A DNA stretch of 64,000 nucleotides from Notospermus geniculatus (taxonomy: Eukaryota > Nemertea > Pilidiophora > Heteronemertea > Lineidae): contig NMRB01002803.1 in NCBI GenBank assembly GCA_002633025.1, positions 6,695 through 70,694 on the forward strand. The letters run 5' to 3'. The notes under the pieces were generated by a model that had not been told where the DNA came from, ran no database searches, and was given only the letters and a program-made list of their open reading frames with translations. Both the position numbers and the translations under genes were made by a program. Positions 21,512 through 35,300 of this stretch are shown here, piece after piece. Each line of letters opens with the position of its first letter. The first letter of the stretch is position 1.

Positions 21512-21720
21512 TCTGTTTCCAGTTTCGCTGGTGGTGGGTTTAGAAACACACAGTAGCTACACTACCAGTGTTTATCAGTTGGAAAATCTGAAAAGACACC
21601 AAAGGGACAAGTATTTTATTTCAAAGATTTAAATTCTGTGAACTGCAAGATTACGAAAGACAATCGGTTGATGTACGCCTAGGCTATGTCGATGAATATG
21701 AATCTGAATGATAGGCCTAG

Positions 21721-22158
21721 CTACTCTTCATTCCAAATCCCCTTGGCGCGAGGTTTTCAGCCGATACCTCCTCAACGGCTGGGCCAAATTCAACATACCA
21801 TACATCAATAAACTTGTCTTTCTTGCCGGTATCTTTCTGCTATCTTCATTTTTTGCGTAAGGCCTGCATAACGGATCTCTTTCTCAAAACCCATTTCATT
21901 TCGCGATGCTGTTCAGTGCAGTTTACACGTGCGCGATGCATTGCGTCATTTCAAAATGGCCGCCATTTCGGCAGTCAGCACAAACGGTGATTTGTGAAAC
22001 AACTTTTTTCTCTCACGTTTTTCGGGAAATTGACTGTGATGATGGCTGTACCGCCAAGAAAGATAAGTCAACTGACGCATGTTTCATCAAAATCGGCCCA
22101 GCCGTTGCGGAGCTATCGTTGATAAACCTCGCGCCAAGGGGATTTGGAATGGAGAGTA
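21721..22158. mobile_element. Foldback element with ~110-bp arms
   Basis: The left arm (21721-21830; includes ATTCCAAATCCCCTTGGCGC) recurs inverted at 22049-22158. Shared inner words are CAACGGCTGGGCC and CTTTCTTG(C/G)CGGTA. The spacer is about 220 bp and non-coding. Confidence 0.7.
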
Positions 22159-23031
22159 GGCCCTAGGCCTGCCCTACCTAGGCCTATCTCAAATTTGTTG
22201 ATCTGGTCCTGGATATCGGCTGAAAACCTTGACTAGCCGGATATCAGCACTACACCTACACGTGCACGTAAAAATCCCTTCGACTGCACTGCATGCACTG
22301 TAGGCCTAGGCCTACTGTACTGTACTGTTGTTGCATGTTATGTTATTCAAGCATGTGCCATGCATGCATGTCATCATGTCTGCAGTGCAGATTCTGAGAT
22401 TGCACTTGACTTGCAGCTGGTAAAAATGCTGCTCATCGTTGGATCTCTCAGCTCGCCCGCATTTTATCTCTACTATTCTACCTCTTCTGTGCTATACCAA
22501 CATTTCTAAGCAAGGGGAATCATAAATAATTCATTTTTATAGAGTAAACTGAAGTTTTTTCATGTTTTTTTGACCGGTCTAAAAGCGGCAAATTAGTAGG
22601 CCTAGTTGTTAAACGTCACTATAGATGGCTCTGGCGTTAGAAAATCGGTTTTCCTCGTCCAACTACTCGGAATACCTAAATTTATTGTCATTGATATAAG
22701 GGACGTATTTCTAAGGTAGGAAATTTGTGCAAAATCACCTCGTTTTCTCCGAAATTCTCGGCTTGATTATCGAAATCAGCATCACTAGTTGGTTCTCGGG
22801 GTTACTTGTAATGTCTGTTGGATCAGGAACATTCTTTGATCTTGAGACGACGGCAGATTTTCATGTTTTTTTCTGGTTTGGATGAGCCGGCGGAAAGGAC
22901 ACACACGAAGAAGACATCAAGGCCTACATAGGATAGCCTACATGTACATCATGTACATAGGCTAGGCCTATAGCCTACATACATGACATAGGCTACATGT
23001 ACATGTACTATATTCAACTAGACGGCAAAAG

Positions 23032-23171
23032 TTTAGAATCCTCGATCGGAAGTGACGTTACTCCATGACCATGGCACACAATGGAAATCCTATTAGTGTA
23101 CAATGTGGCTTATTCCGTCAATCGATGACCTTTTTTTGATTTTGGGCACTGATCGGGGATTCTAAACTCGT
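23032..23171. mobile_element. Small inverted-repeat element
   Basis: TTTAGAATCCTCGATCGG at the left pairs with TGATCGGGGATTCTAAA at the right, 140 bp overall. No coding content. About 175 bp upstream of the VEPH1 initiator exon. Confidence 0.5.
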
Positions 23172-23340
23172 TCCGATTATCCTGCATGTCCTGCAATTTT
23201 GGTTTCGTATTTTAGGGGATGATTGATATGATAACCAGATAGTTGTTAAATTCTTTGAACGGCATTCTTTTAGAATGTTGTTGTTTTATCTATTAATTTC
23301 TTAGCTCAGTAACACAAAACTAAAAGAGGGTTCCACTTCC

Positions 23341-23356
23341 TTTCAGACTGTCTGAA
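23341..23356 (+). promoter_or_regulatory. 3' splice site and short 5'UTR before the VEPH1 start
   Basis: TTCCTTTCAG followed by ten untranslated bases and the ATG. It implies at least one upstream untranslated exon, not located, between 21.5 and 23.3 kb. Confidence 0.6.
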
Positions 23357-26300
23357 ATGCATGAACAATTCGCTCAAGTACTGAACCAGAAAGATCTCTC
23401 ACGTGCTGGAGATCTGTTCACAGTCGAGGACAAGGATATTGTCAATGACCTTTCAGATGTACTGCAAAAGATTGAGGAGATATCAAGCACGAAGGATTTC
23501 TTGAATAACGACAATGAACAGAGTGTTGTCGAGATATGTATTACAAGAGTTACTTCAGCAATAAGGTAGGGCTTTTGATTTCTAACATATCACATTTGGT
23601 TGAGGTGGTTAGTCTGTTTTTCCTGTAGACTGTTCCAAATCAGATGAACATGTCAAAAAAGCAAAGTGACATAAATCTTTGTGCTCGCTGGCTCTCTTGG
23701 CTTCTCTGTCTGTTACATGCCGTGGCGCTGGCCAGTCATTGAATGAAGTCCATAAATCAGGCTGACAATACTGCCATTCCTTTCCTTCATTCTCTTGACC
23801 TGATTCAGCAACACATGAATCCATCCTCTAGAGGTGTCCCAGGCAGGCCTTCGTTAACTTGGGGATATCGAGTTTTTTATTGGCCCCTGGGGTCAAATTT
23901 CGAGCCCCTTCGTCCAATTTCCACTTCGGTGGTACTGTCATGCAAACCAGTACTAATCTGCACAGAATTGATAGGATCATGGGTTCCTTGGTGGTTTGCC
24001 TATAAATTACATGCACAAGGGCTTCATTTTCTGTGTGGAAGACAATAACCTTATTGGCAAACTCCGCAATCCAAAATTGTAAGGCAAATGTGGACCTGGA
24101 CTAAAAGCCCATCCACACCAGGCATCCATTTTCCATACAAGCTTTTTGTTAGTGGATTTCTGAATGAAGTATGTATGAAACAGGAAGGCCAGCCATGTGT
24201 TGCAGGATTGATTGACAATGCGATAAATGCTAAAAAATAACTGTGTTCATAAAACATTGTCATCTACATGTATTCCCAACATTTGCTCTCATCCACCTGT
24301 GCTGATTTCCCACCATTTTCCCTGATGCTTGCACAACATGTAGCTACTTCGAGTACTCTTGCCTGGTTTCTGCACTAATTGTGAATGTCATCAGTGCTAA
24401 TGGGAGCCTCCAACATTTCAATAACACTAAAAGTTCCCGATGATTTCCTGCCGTTTAAGTGGGGGTTGTGTCAACATAAAGGTGATAGAATAGAACTGAA
24501 CAGCGGGACACCTGATTCTCCACCATAAGACTGATTAACACCGATGAAAACGTAGAGCAGTCAATTTTCCATCTGAGATTCATTTTCCCTTGTCTCCACT
24601 GGATTGGACAATTACCTGCTCAAAATACTCAATGAGTTTCAATATCACCTTGCCCTTACCAAATGACTGAGCCATTGGTACAGACACATGCCAGCTTGTC
24701 CATTTTGAAAGGACATGATGGCAGTCATGTACACGAAGCAGTACCACACCCAGTTCATGGTATGATGCAACATTGATAAAATGCCTGTACAAGGAAATGA
24801 TGGCAGCCATATAAATATACTTTTTAAAAGTATGCCAACTGGTGCTGGTTGCATCTGACATGTCTGACAGGCAGCCGTCACGGCCGTATGTTCCCGCTAC
24901 AAACTGACAAATGCAAACATGGCACAAGTATGTAAATATTGAAATCAAATGGAGGTTGTGTAAAAGAAGTCATTTTTGGCTGAGTGCACAGGGGATGTTT
25001 AGTTTAAAATATCTGGGAAAGTATGTAACTGTAGGACGAGGAGATCCAAGATGTACATGTACAAAAAACTTGAATTTGCTAGAATAGTAGAATCTTTGCA
25101 CTGGGTATTTCATGTAAAAAGACAAGAAAGCAAAAACCGAGTGTATCTGGCCATTGTAAAAATATCATGTGGTTTATGAGGTAGAACTAACACTTCCTAC
25201 ATCGTCTGAGTGTTGCTATTGTCTGTGAGAAAATCCCTCATTACATCTATCCATTCTTTACACAATACTCTTGATAAGAGCCACCTGTGCTGACATGGCT
25301 GAGAAGAGAAAAAAGCAGCTTTTCTATATTGGTATGGTATGGCATGCTTGTCATGTTTGTACCACTACCTGGTGGCCTAATTGAACCAACACTCATGAAT
25401 GCGCAAATGTTGGTTAGCATCTCGGCAAAAAAGTTTTTATCCAGTTTTAATTTAAGTGGTGATAGATACATGTAGCATTGAGGAACATAGCAAATGTGAC
25501 GCTCTTCCATTTATCATCAGTACAGCTTAAAGGCTGTGCAATCCAGATCAAGCTCCACTTCCTTGGAAATAAAGGTGCCTACAGGTCAACATTGCATCTT
25601 GAAGCAACTCGACGGATCCGTCGCAGATAAAAAAACTACCATGCGCAGGTCGACATTTCAGCGATCATGGCGATTGAGAGGAACTCAGACATGTCGGAGC
25701 AACTGGCAGTTCCTCGAACAGCACGCTCAACTACATGTAGCGGATCCGGCAGTTGCTCAGAGACGCAAGCGCACTCAGGTCGACAAAATCGGCAACTGAT
25801 CAGTCACTCCGAGTTGCTTCCATCGCCGGAAAGCTAGTTGCCGCGATTTGCTAAAGACGCAATGTCGACCTGTGGGCACCTTGCCACCAAGTGCACATAC
25901 ATGACATATGACTAGAGATTCACAAAAACCATCTCTGCCAGCTACATGTAGGTACCCCACCTGTGTGAGGTGAGCCAGGTGAGGTAAAGAGACTTAGCCA
26001 AAGTCTCACGCTGACTGGGGATCAAACCTGTGACCTTCTGACCACTAGCCAGTGACTCAGGCACTACCCCACAGCGGCTCCACAATGTACATGTATCATG
26101 TGCAGTTTCATGTCTCGTGGATTGAATCAATCATTGCACGCCTCTCTCACGCCTGACAGACCTGAGCTGATCTCCGTGAGTGCAAACTGATCCAGGAAAT
26201 TAGTGTCGTGATTTTAGTGAATGTGTTGACTGATGGTCATCAGTGATGACACCATTGATCATGATCAATTGATTGATTCATAGATCCTTTTGATTGATTG

Positions 26301-29300
26301 ATTGCTCAGGGACCATTACACGTTGGTAATTTCGTAGATTGTTGCAATTGGCAGTTTGTGGGATTACATGTATCACATGGAAATCGGCGGTTGATATTCA
26401 CCCATTGATCCTGACAACACATGCTGATCTGGAGATTATCATGAAGCTCACTGGATGATTGCTTGGGTCAGAGAGTTTGAAAAATACTTGAGTGTGATAC
26501 TGGCACTGAAAGAAATGATGGAGAATATTTGGCCAGCTTGGATTACGTGTCACTGTCGTAGTTCTCTATTGAAAAGTACATTGTATTCGATTACAGTCCT
26601 ACTCCTATGTCAAGTTCTTATTGAAATGAAAGGAATACAACAAATATTGTAAGACGACTGGTGCTGCCATGCCAGTGTGTTTGCACCCTAGGTCAGGGTT
26701 TCCGCCAGAGGGTAAAATGGGTAAAATGGGTACCCTTAAATTTTTCCAGGGTACGGATCCGTACCCTCAAAAATGTTGGGTAACCATTTTTCCATGACAT
26801 GCCGGACGAAACTAAACAACCGGCATGACCGGCCCAGGGATTTTATGCTTCAAAATATGCCTAATGGCAACAAACATCGTTTAAAACGTTTTAAAAAATC
26901 AACAAAAAAATTTTCAAAAAAAAAAAAAAAATTTTCAAAAAAATTTTTTCGAAAATTTTTTTTTTGGTCCGTACCCTTATTTTTTTTCCTGGCGGAAACC
27001 CTGTAGGTCCCTTGCAGCTGAATACATTCTGAACCCACAATGTCGCCGGTGTCTGGTGCTGATTCCAGTCACTGCAGACTAGGCAATAGTGGCTTTGGCC
27101 TTGTTCATTGGGAGAACATCACTTCCTTGCACGAGTATTCCATGCTTCACTGTCCATCCAGTGCACGCCAAGTGGCAACGGCCTACTTTGCTCACTGGCA
27201 ATTAGATCGTTTGCTTGCAGGGTTTCTGCCAGAAATTTTGAGGGTACTAATTTCTTCGAAATCAACAAAAGCCCAATGAAATTAAAGAAAATGGCCCTTT
27301 TCTGTTCCTTTGAGGGGTACTAGCATAGTACCCTTAGTACCCTCTGGCGGAAACACGTTGGTAAGTTGGAGGTGTCTTTCGGTCTTCTGATGTGTCTGAC
27401 GAACTAAGCAAGAGGTATGGGAGGAATATTTCAAAAAGACTGCATTTGGTGTCCTTGATAATTGATACTTTGGTGTGACCAGTTGGGTATTTTCCTATCA
27501 AACTGCACTCTGTATGACAGGCAGGTCTTTGTACCTGTCTCCCTTCCATAATCCACCCCCTCACTGAAGCCGACAGCCAACTATCTACATATCCACCAGC
27601 TGTCTCCTGCCACGATATCAAAAGACATGCTTCACTTCTCCGTCAAATACCACACAATAACCAAATGCCGAAGATCATCCCACTGTGAAAAAACAGCACC
27701 GCGATCAATTTCTCCTCTGTCTTGACACAGGAGACAGTTTGCCTGATTAACTTGCTATAAATTAGCGATCTTTCCAATTCTTTTTCTCTAAAATTGATTT
27801 TGTTTGTCCTGCGAATCGCTGAGCTGACTTGCATTGCTGAAAAGGGCGGTATTTTTGTCATAATTTGCAAAATATTTTTAAAAATTATGGTAAAAGGTGA
27901 CATTCAGGACCGGCACTCTGGTTTCCTCCTGCTGTTTTTAATTTACTCAATACTGTCTGGATACAGTCAATAATGACATGTTTAGTGCTCATTTCTCAAT
28001 TCTCAATATTCCTGGGATTGACATTAAAAAAATGCTGGTATATACAATGTATTGTCCCCAAATTGCTGGAAAACCTATTTCATGTACCGTAAATAAACTT
28101 GCCTCCTCCAATACTACTTTACGCTGTCCTATAGACAAATCCCAAATTCCAAGCTCTGTGCACTTCCGCCGAGATTGTAAACAGAACCTCAGTCTGAAAC
28201 TGAATGACGTGACGCAATCCATGATTCAGCAATGGTTGAGTCTGACGCAACGTCATCGAACTCACTGTCGTCACATGGTCGTGGGGTTTTCTGCGTCACG
28301 TCATTCAGTGTCAGATGGTTTCAGACCGAGGTTCTGTTTGCCATTTCGTCGGAAGTGCGCAGATCTTTCTTGTTTTCGTCAATTTGGAATTTGTCTAATG
28401 AATTTCTTACGGATACATGTATTGTCCCCAAATGTTGCTGGAAAACCTATTTCATGTAAATAAACTTGCCTCCAACACTTCACACTGTCCTATAACCCAA
28501 GTCCTTGCCGTGCACACCTCCTATCCCACAACCCAACTCCTAGCCACCAAATGTACAGTCAGTTCATCTTCCATTGTTTCAGTACACCCATTCATAATCC
28601 TGGACTAAAATTAGCCTATTGTGCAGATCGCGAGAATTTTCTCGATTTGCCGTCTCTTTCTCTTGAATAAATGCAGTTTTTGCCTCTGATTATGACAATT
28701 TATCATTTCCCAAGCAGAGTGTTCAATAATGTTAATCCAGCGTGGCCAATTGACTCTGCATTTTGATATCCTCTTCAATTGCCTTCTATTTTCTCTTGTT
28801 TGTCGGAACAAATCAACAAGGGGCTGTGAAACGTGCTGTTATGTGGCTGTTTTCTGTGGGTCTTATTGAGAAAAATTGAGTGATACTCAAGGGCGTAAAG
28901 CCTAGCGTGCGACTGGATACAACTTGTCGCCACTGAGCTACATGTAGGCCTACCTGGGGACTGGGAGGGACTAGCTGAAACTGGAGACAACTGATCAGTT
29001 TCCAGACACGGTCGATACATGTACGCACCCTTTCCCTTGTGACTTGCTGGAACTGAGAAATTGCCAGTTGTCACGAGCTGCACATGTTGAACTTTCTAGC
29101 GACTAGTTGTATCCAGTGTCATTCAGTTGCGGCAATGGGGATGTACATGGGCTTACGACTAATCAGTGCCATTTCTCTCAAAGAAATCGAGTCTCAAAGC
29201 CTCAGATGTGACCTGAATTGCTGCCAGTCACTGGACAGTGGATTGATGTATACGGTCAGGACATAACGACTGATTGGATGCTCCTAGTTTTTCCAAGTTG

Positions 29301-32300
29301 CTGAATTTGCACTGTACACGCAGCGCGTACATTGCCAGCGACTGATCGGATCAGTTGCTTCTGGTTACAAATGCGATGTACATGTACGGGTATGCTAAGC
29401 TTAACTCAGATCAAGGCAACAGGACTCATTTGAAAGAAAAAATTCTTTTAAAATCTGTTTCTCAACCCTCATGTCTTTCCCTCTCAACGATACCATTTTA
29501 TGAGAGGAGTTAGTCGATGATTAGACGGTGAAACGTCACAAAAAATCAATGAAATCCGATGTGGTCTGTTTGCCCAATATCATGAGCAAATATCTTAGAG
29601 AAATGAACAGAGTCGAATCGGTATCAGAAATGCTCGTGCCGTGGTAATTGAAGTGAGCCTCTTGATGCATCATGGGTAAAAGAAGCGTCAGATTTGTTCC
29701 AGTCGGCGAAAGATAAATTTGATTTTGACAGGATGTGTCAATTCCTGGGGTGGTTCGTAAAGGAAGCAGGGGTGGCGCAGTTGTAGCACCTCACCGCTTT
29801 GGGGTCTCTGGTTCAATGCCCTCTTGTAACTGTGGCTTTACGTGGTAGAGAGGGTGATATCTCTCTACATCATAGGTTTGCCGTGAAGGTTAGGTGTCAG
29901 TTTGTCGTTGACCTCCATTTGTCATTCGCAGGAAAACTCAGCGTACACTGCACGAGTTTCTCACCTCCACTGAATGGAGAGCGACACTGCAGGTACATTA
30001 CGTGGTGCGTCCCAGGTAAATGGACTCGGTTCAGTCAGGTTTACACAGCACATTTGGTCGGGGTACCGCACTCAGTCTGCCGTGTCAGACCACCCCCTTC
30101 TGCGGGTCTCGGTACTGTTCACTTGTGGTATGGACTGGGTACGCTTGGCAGGTTTACACTGCCAATTTTTGCCGTAACATACTCAGTCCGGTCTCAGGTC
30201 ACTTGATTTTTGGCAGTGTAATTATGCAGCTTATGACACTTACACACTTGGCGCTCAGTTCCACTCAGTTTTATTTCATAAGCATGAGAATACCAGTCGA
30301 AAAGACCTTTATCATCATGCATCAAAACACTCTACAGAAGATGATTCTAATCCTATCTCCTGCTGCAGTATCCCTGGTGCTCAGCATCACAACAGAATTG
30401 ATCTCCTGCATCCGACGTTGAGCATCGATGGTAAAAATTGGCAGCAGATGTAATCAAATGGCGATAATTTATCAATCAAATGTTCATCAGACATGGGCCG
30501 CCTTTGATGTGAATCTGCCCGAATTTGATTGTTCTCTATCTCCTCTACATCGGGCAGGTTTCCATGATCTACATGTATGAACATTGCTTGTGTCTTACTT
30601 TAACACTTTAACTGCCAGTGAGGTTGAAAGGGAATGTCATCCACTCTGAATCCTAACCCCTATCCCACAACCATTGATACCTGGCCTCCTACACCTGACC
30701 CCTAGAGCCTCCTAATCCTAACCATAACCAACCCCTGACCCTTACAAGCACCGTACCCATGACAACATTTACACCTTTTACGCCAGTGACAATTCGTCAG
30801 AACAGACACTTTCGGAGCTTCTGCCAGGTTTTCAAAAGGGCAGGGCTTCTTACCTGGGGCACAAAAAAAGGGCAGGGAGTGACGTAGGCCAATAAGGCAT
30901 TTTTGACGCAACAAAGTCACAGCTGAAAAGGTGCTGACCCATAAAGCTTACTCCTAATCATAGTCCTAACCCCTGACCCATACAGGCAGCCGCTAGATAC
31001 TGGGTACCCTGGATTCCATAGGATTTGACGACATTTACCGGTACTCCTTTTGCTAGACTAAACCCCTTGAGAGGAGTGGTTTAGTCGAACTGAGGTCACA
31101 AATACTCCCTTCCATTTAAAACAACAACAACCAAGCACGTTGAAAATGTACTATAGTGGGCTTTAGTGCTCGTTCCCTTTGTCACCATATACAATGTAGA
31201 GACAAATGCTAAAAACCCTTGATTACCTCAGGATATGAAAAAAATGTGCTCTCTGTATGTTACTGGCCGTCTTTGAAAAGTAAGGCAATTTCATGAATGT
31301 CTCTCCGCTGTTTGCTCATTCTGACCACTTCTTTGGTTGTACTAATCATCGCCTCCCAATCGCTGTTGGGAACAGGCCCCACGCCGATTCATCATCATCT
31401 GTCTGCGCCGTTGTCCGTTTCTAATAGTTTTTTGCTATGACTGGCCCTCTGTCATGTCTTGTTCAAAACAATTCATGAAGTAGTGTGCACCACAGTGGAT
31501 ATTTTAGTGGGCAAAAACCTGGTAATTCTATAGATTTATGGCCCTACTTTCAACATGTTCAACATGTTCAACTGATATTTCAAATTCTTCTCTTTTGTGC
31601 TCAGCTATCTCTCAATTCAATATTCATTCTATCAAAACAAAATATCTACTTTTTCAAAATCTGTCAAGTCAACTATTAAAGTGACCCTCAACAGGTCATG
31701 CCTGTAGGCAGGTAGCTATTCAGCTCATATCAGAGTTGTCACTTCATCACAGGTGGCGCTAGCAACTGACAATCTACAGATTTTGGCTCAAATGTTGATG
31801 TTTAGTGTATTTTGGAATTGAAAAAATTATTAATTTTGAGAACGAGTGCTAAGATCAAGGATCTGAGGACTGTTCACAGAATTCAGAAAACCCCAAGCTA
31901 TCGGCGAGATTGTGTTTGCTGTGTTCACTGTGTTCTTCATTCAGAGGGGATGTTTTAGCAATACGCTCGTTTTTTTACATAATTTGAAGATAGTTTTAGT
32001 ATGCGCTGCTTGGTGCCTCGAGGAAGCAATGTGATTAAATACATATACCAGGAGATGAAAATACTGAGTGTGAGGTTTTTTTCATGTGTCTACTCTGGTC
32101 CTGCATGCACATTGGTTGATTTCATTTATAAGAAGAATTGATAAAAGAATTAAGTGTCATCGTGCTCAGGATACCATACCAGTTTGCCAAGTGCGAACTG
32201 ATCGAGCCAGCATGTCCAGTATCAATCCGAGGTAGGCTCAGTCCAGTTCGAGCACGGCTCGGTTAAAACACCACCGGTCTAAAGAGCTGGAGCTAATACG

Positions 32301-35300
32301 GCTCACTTACCCAGGCACATGCACATAGGTCAATACTCGACCTTGGCCTTTATGTCATTGTCATTCTGCGAAACCTCAATGGCAACCGATGCGTTTTTAC
32401 AGGTGACTGGGTGGGGTTTGAGCGGTGGTCCAGTTCGAGAAGGGCTGGGTTGAAATTCCGCCAGTCTAGGCAGAGCTAATAAGTGGCCCATTTACCTGGG
32501 CATACACACGTACATGTAGGTCAAATACTCGTCCTCCACCTTTGCATAATTCTGTGAAATCTCAATGGCAACCGACAGGTTTTTACAGATGGACTTGCCC
32601 TGGATCTGGCTCGGTCAATTTTTCTACTGCAAACGGGCCCATCCTGCTTGAAAGTGGGCTCAATCCGGGTCGTGCTCTGCACGGTTCAATGGAGCTGGTG
32701 TAAGAAGGGTTTATTTTAAATGTACTCTTTGACTGTTCTTGCAGGGAAACAGAGTCAATATCCCAACATGTGTCAGCGTTAGTAAATCTACTCGAGTCAT
32801 GTCTGGATCAAAATCTGACACCATCGGCACGAGACGAGGACCCGCCACATGCGAAGATTGCATCAGATATTCAGCGATGTCTCTTCCTGGTAAGATTACC
32901 TTGTTTATTCTTACAAATTAAGGCATCCCAGAAAATAGTTTTCGTTAGATGCACAGACAATACTGAAATTGGCAAAAACGTTGATCCCAGCTTGTAAGCT
33001 CTGAATGACTGATGACTGGTTTTGTGGTGGAGGGTCACATTTGTCAATTTCGGTATTGTCTGTCTATTGTGATGTCTACATGATTCTGTTTCTTTCTTTA
33101 TCTCCTGGTGTCATCTCAGTACGTTTAGGCTCATTTTCCATGCGACTTAGCACTGGTTTTGTAGCGGAGGGTCACATTTGACTCAGCACTCACTGTATTA
33201 TGACTTAATGACATTACATGTATTTCCATTTTCAGAACTACCACACGAGGGCAGACATAATGAAGGTGGCGCTACCAGTGGCGGTGAAGTTCCTGACCAA
33301 GGATAATAAAGAGATCTGTCGTAGCATGACAAGTTACCTCTCGTTGGTTGTGATTGACAACGCCCCGCTCCTCGCGGAGCAGGTGCCAATGATTCTTGAC
33401 AGTATTATCTTGGGTAAGTATCGCTGCAAAAGTTGATAAAGCAACTACATCGTGCCAGGCAAAGTGTCTAAACACACAATTGATCGCCACCATCTTGGGT
33501 ATATTAGTGCTAACTGTACGGCATATATTCCATAAAAATCACTGTTGCCATGGCTTTATTCTCTTTGGATATCATTTAACATGTGGTAAACTGGAGATTT
33601 AGGCCTCTCTAATGATATATTTCACTAAACAACCCAGTACATATATTTCAAATTTTCAGGTAACCCAGGTTTGGTGCGTGTCTTGCCTCAGATCTATGAA
33701 GAAAATAAAGATCTGATTAAGAAAAAAGTGCCCGAATTGATTGAGGTGATGCCAGCTTGTGAGACGGCAGAATTAACGAATCTCCTTCAGCTTTTCTTAA
33801 CAATTGCAAAGACAAACCCAGAGGTAGGTTGATCAGGTGGTTTACCTGAATGGCATAGTGACAATATGTCTGTCACCACAGTGGCGGTGGGTGTGATACT
33901 TGCTCTCGCCATATGGATACATATCTCCTGAGATCCAATTCATCTGTAGAGGCATATGATACATCCCCCGATCTACATGATTTATGGACCCCCCCCCCCC
34001 GGCTCCATATCTGTATGCATTGGTATCAACCCCTCCCCCTCAGTGCATATGTAGTAAATGGACAGCTCCACCGGTCACTGTGTGTCACCAGTTATCAGAC
34101 CACGTGTTTTTGTGCATCATTCAAGTATACAAAAACTTCTATCAAATTCTTCCCTTCAGCTGATCGAACCCCACATGCCTAGTCTCCTGGAGACCACGTC
34201 ATCAGCATCATCAACACAACTCATGCAGATTCTGACGATTCTCGCCGAGAAGGACGTCAACAGTTTCGTCCTCCATACGACAAAACTTAAAGAGATTGGA
34301 AGCAAATATCCATCGACGATACCCGCAGTTGTCAAAATTCTCGGTACACTCGGGGAAAGCGACAAGGTGAGAACCAAATCTTGAAATCTATTTTCAGTTT
34401 TTCGACTCCATTCTAAAGAAGGCAAACAGGAAGGGAAATATCCAGACTTTGGGCTGTCAGATTGGTACAGTGCAAATCAGTGCCTGTCACCTCTAAGGTT
34501 GCGGGTTCGATCCCCAATCTGACCCATCCCTCTCTGGTAGAGAGGGTGAGGAATTGGCTCTATAGATAATGCCCAGTGGTTGTCGCAGGTTCGAATCCAG
34601 CCCAGGCTACATGTACATGGGACATCGGATTAATCGTCCCTAGCTCTTCACGTCCGTTACATGGGACAGTAAGCCGTGGTGCCTTGTACCTTGTGCCTTT
34701 GCAAGGGCAAGTAAAAGACCCCATCCAAGTGAGGACACATTGATGGTTCTCGTAGATCCTTCCATATTTACCGGAACATCTTTTGAATTTGTGCAAATCT
34801 AATTGCTTATTTCAGGATCTAGCAAAGGATGTAGTCGAATACATCGTTACAAAACTCGGCGACGACGATGTCTGTAGCATCCAACCCCTGTTAGAACAAA
34901 TAAAAATGATCTCGCTGGCTCATCCAGGACTACTAGCGCCACACATCGACACGATCTGTCAACTCCAGGAGGTGTCGAGTGGTGCCGCGGTGATTATACA
35001 TGAATTAAAACAAAGGGAAGGTGTAAATAGGTAAGACATTTCTTTTGTTAGAAGTGGAGTAGAGAGCCAAGAACTCTGCAGGGTGGGAAAAAGAAAGTGT
35101 CCCTGAAAAGGCCTTAAAATTCAAGAGGGACCAGGTTATAAAATGCAGCTGACAGGCCTGTAACACTTTTTTCTCCACAGTGGGAAAACTGGTCAGAAAG
35201 AAATGATCTCAACCGCCAGTCAGACGGAGTCAGAGGATAACGTGAAACACGAGACGTCAGGACTCGATTTGTCGCCCGAGACACCCGAGAAATCCCAGGA

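Larger units (their letters stand above)
21512..23346. promoter_or_regulatory. Divergent intergenic region, zinc-finger gene and VEPH1
   Basis: The zinc-finger gene reads leftward from 21511 and the VEPH1 initiator exon begins at 23347, so promoters of both should lie here or in untranslated exons nearby. CAAAATGGCCGCCATTTCGG near 21952 is a palindromic YY1-like sequence. Much of the interval is taken by foldback elements, leaving little unique sequence. No TATA box assignable. Confidence 0.4.

Noticed and set aside
27978-28463. 161-residue plus-strand open frame in VEPH1 intron 1
   Set aside because: Crosses the MITE at 28132-28397 and its flanking direct repeats; the translated repeats explain it.
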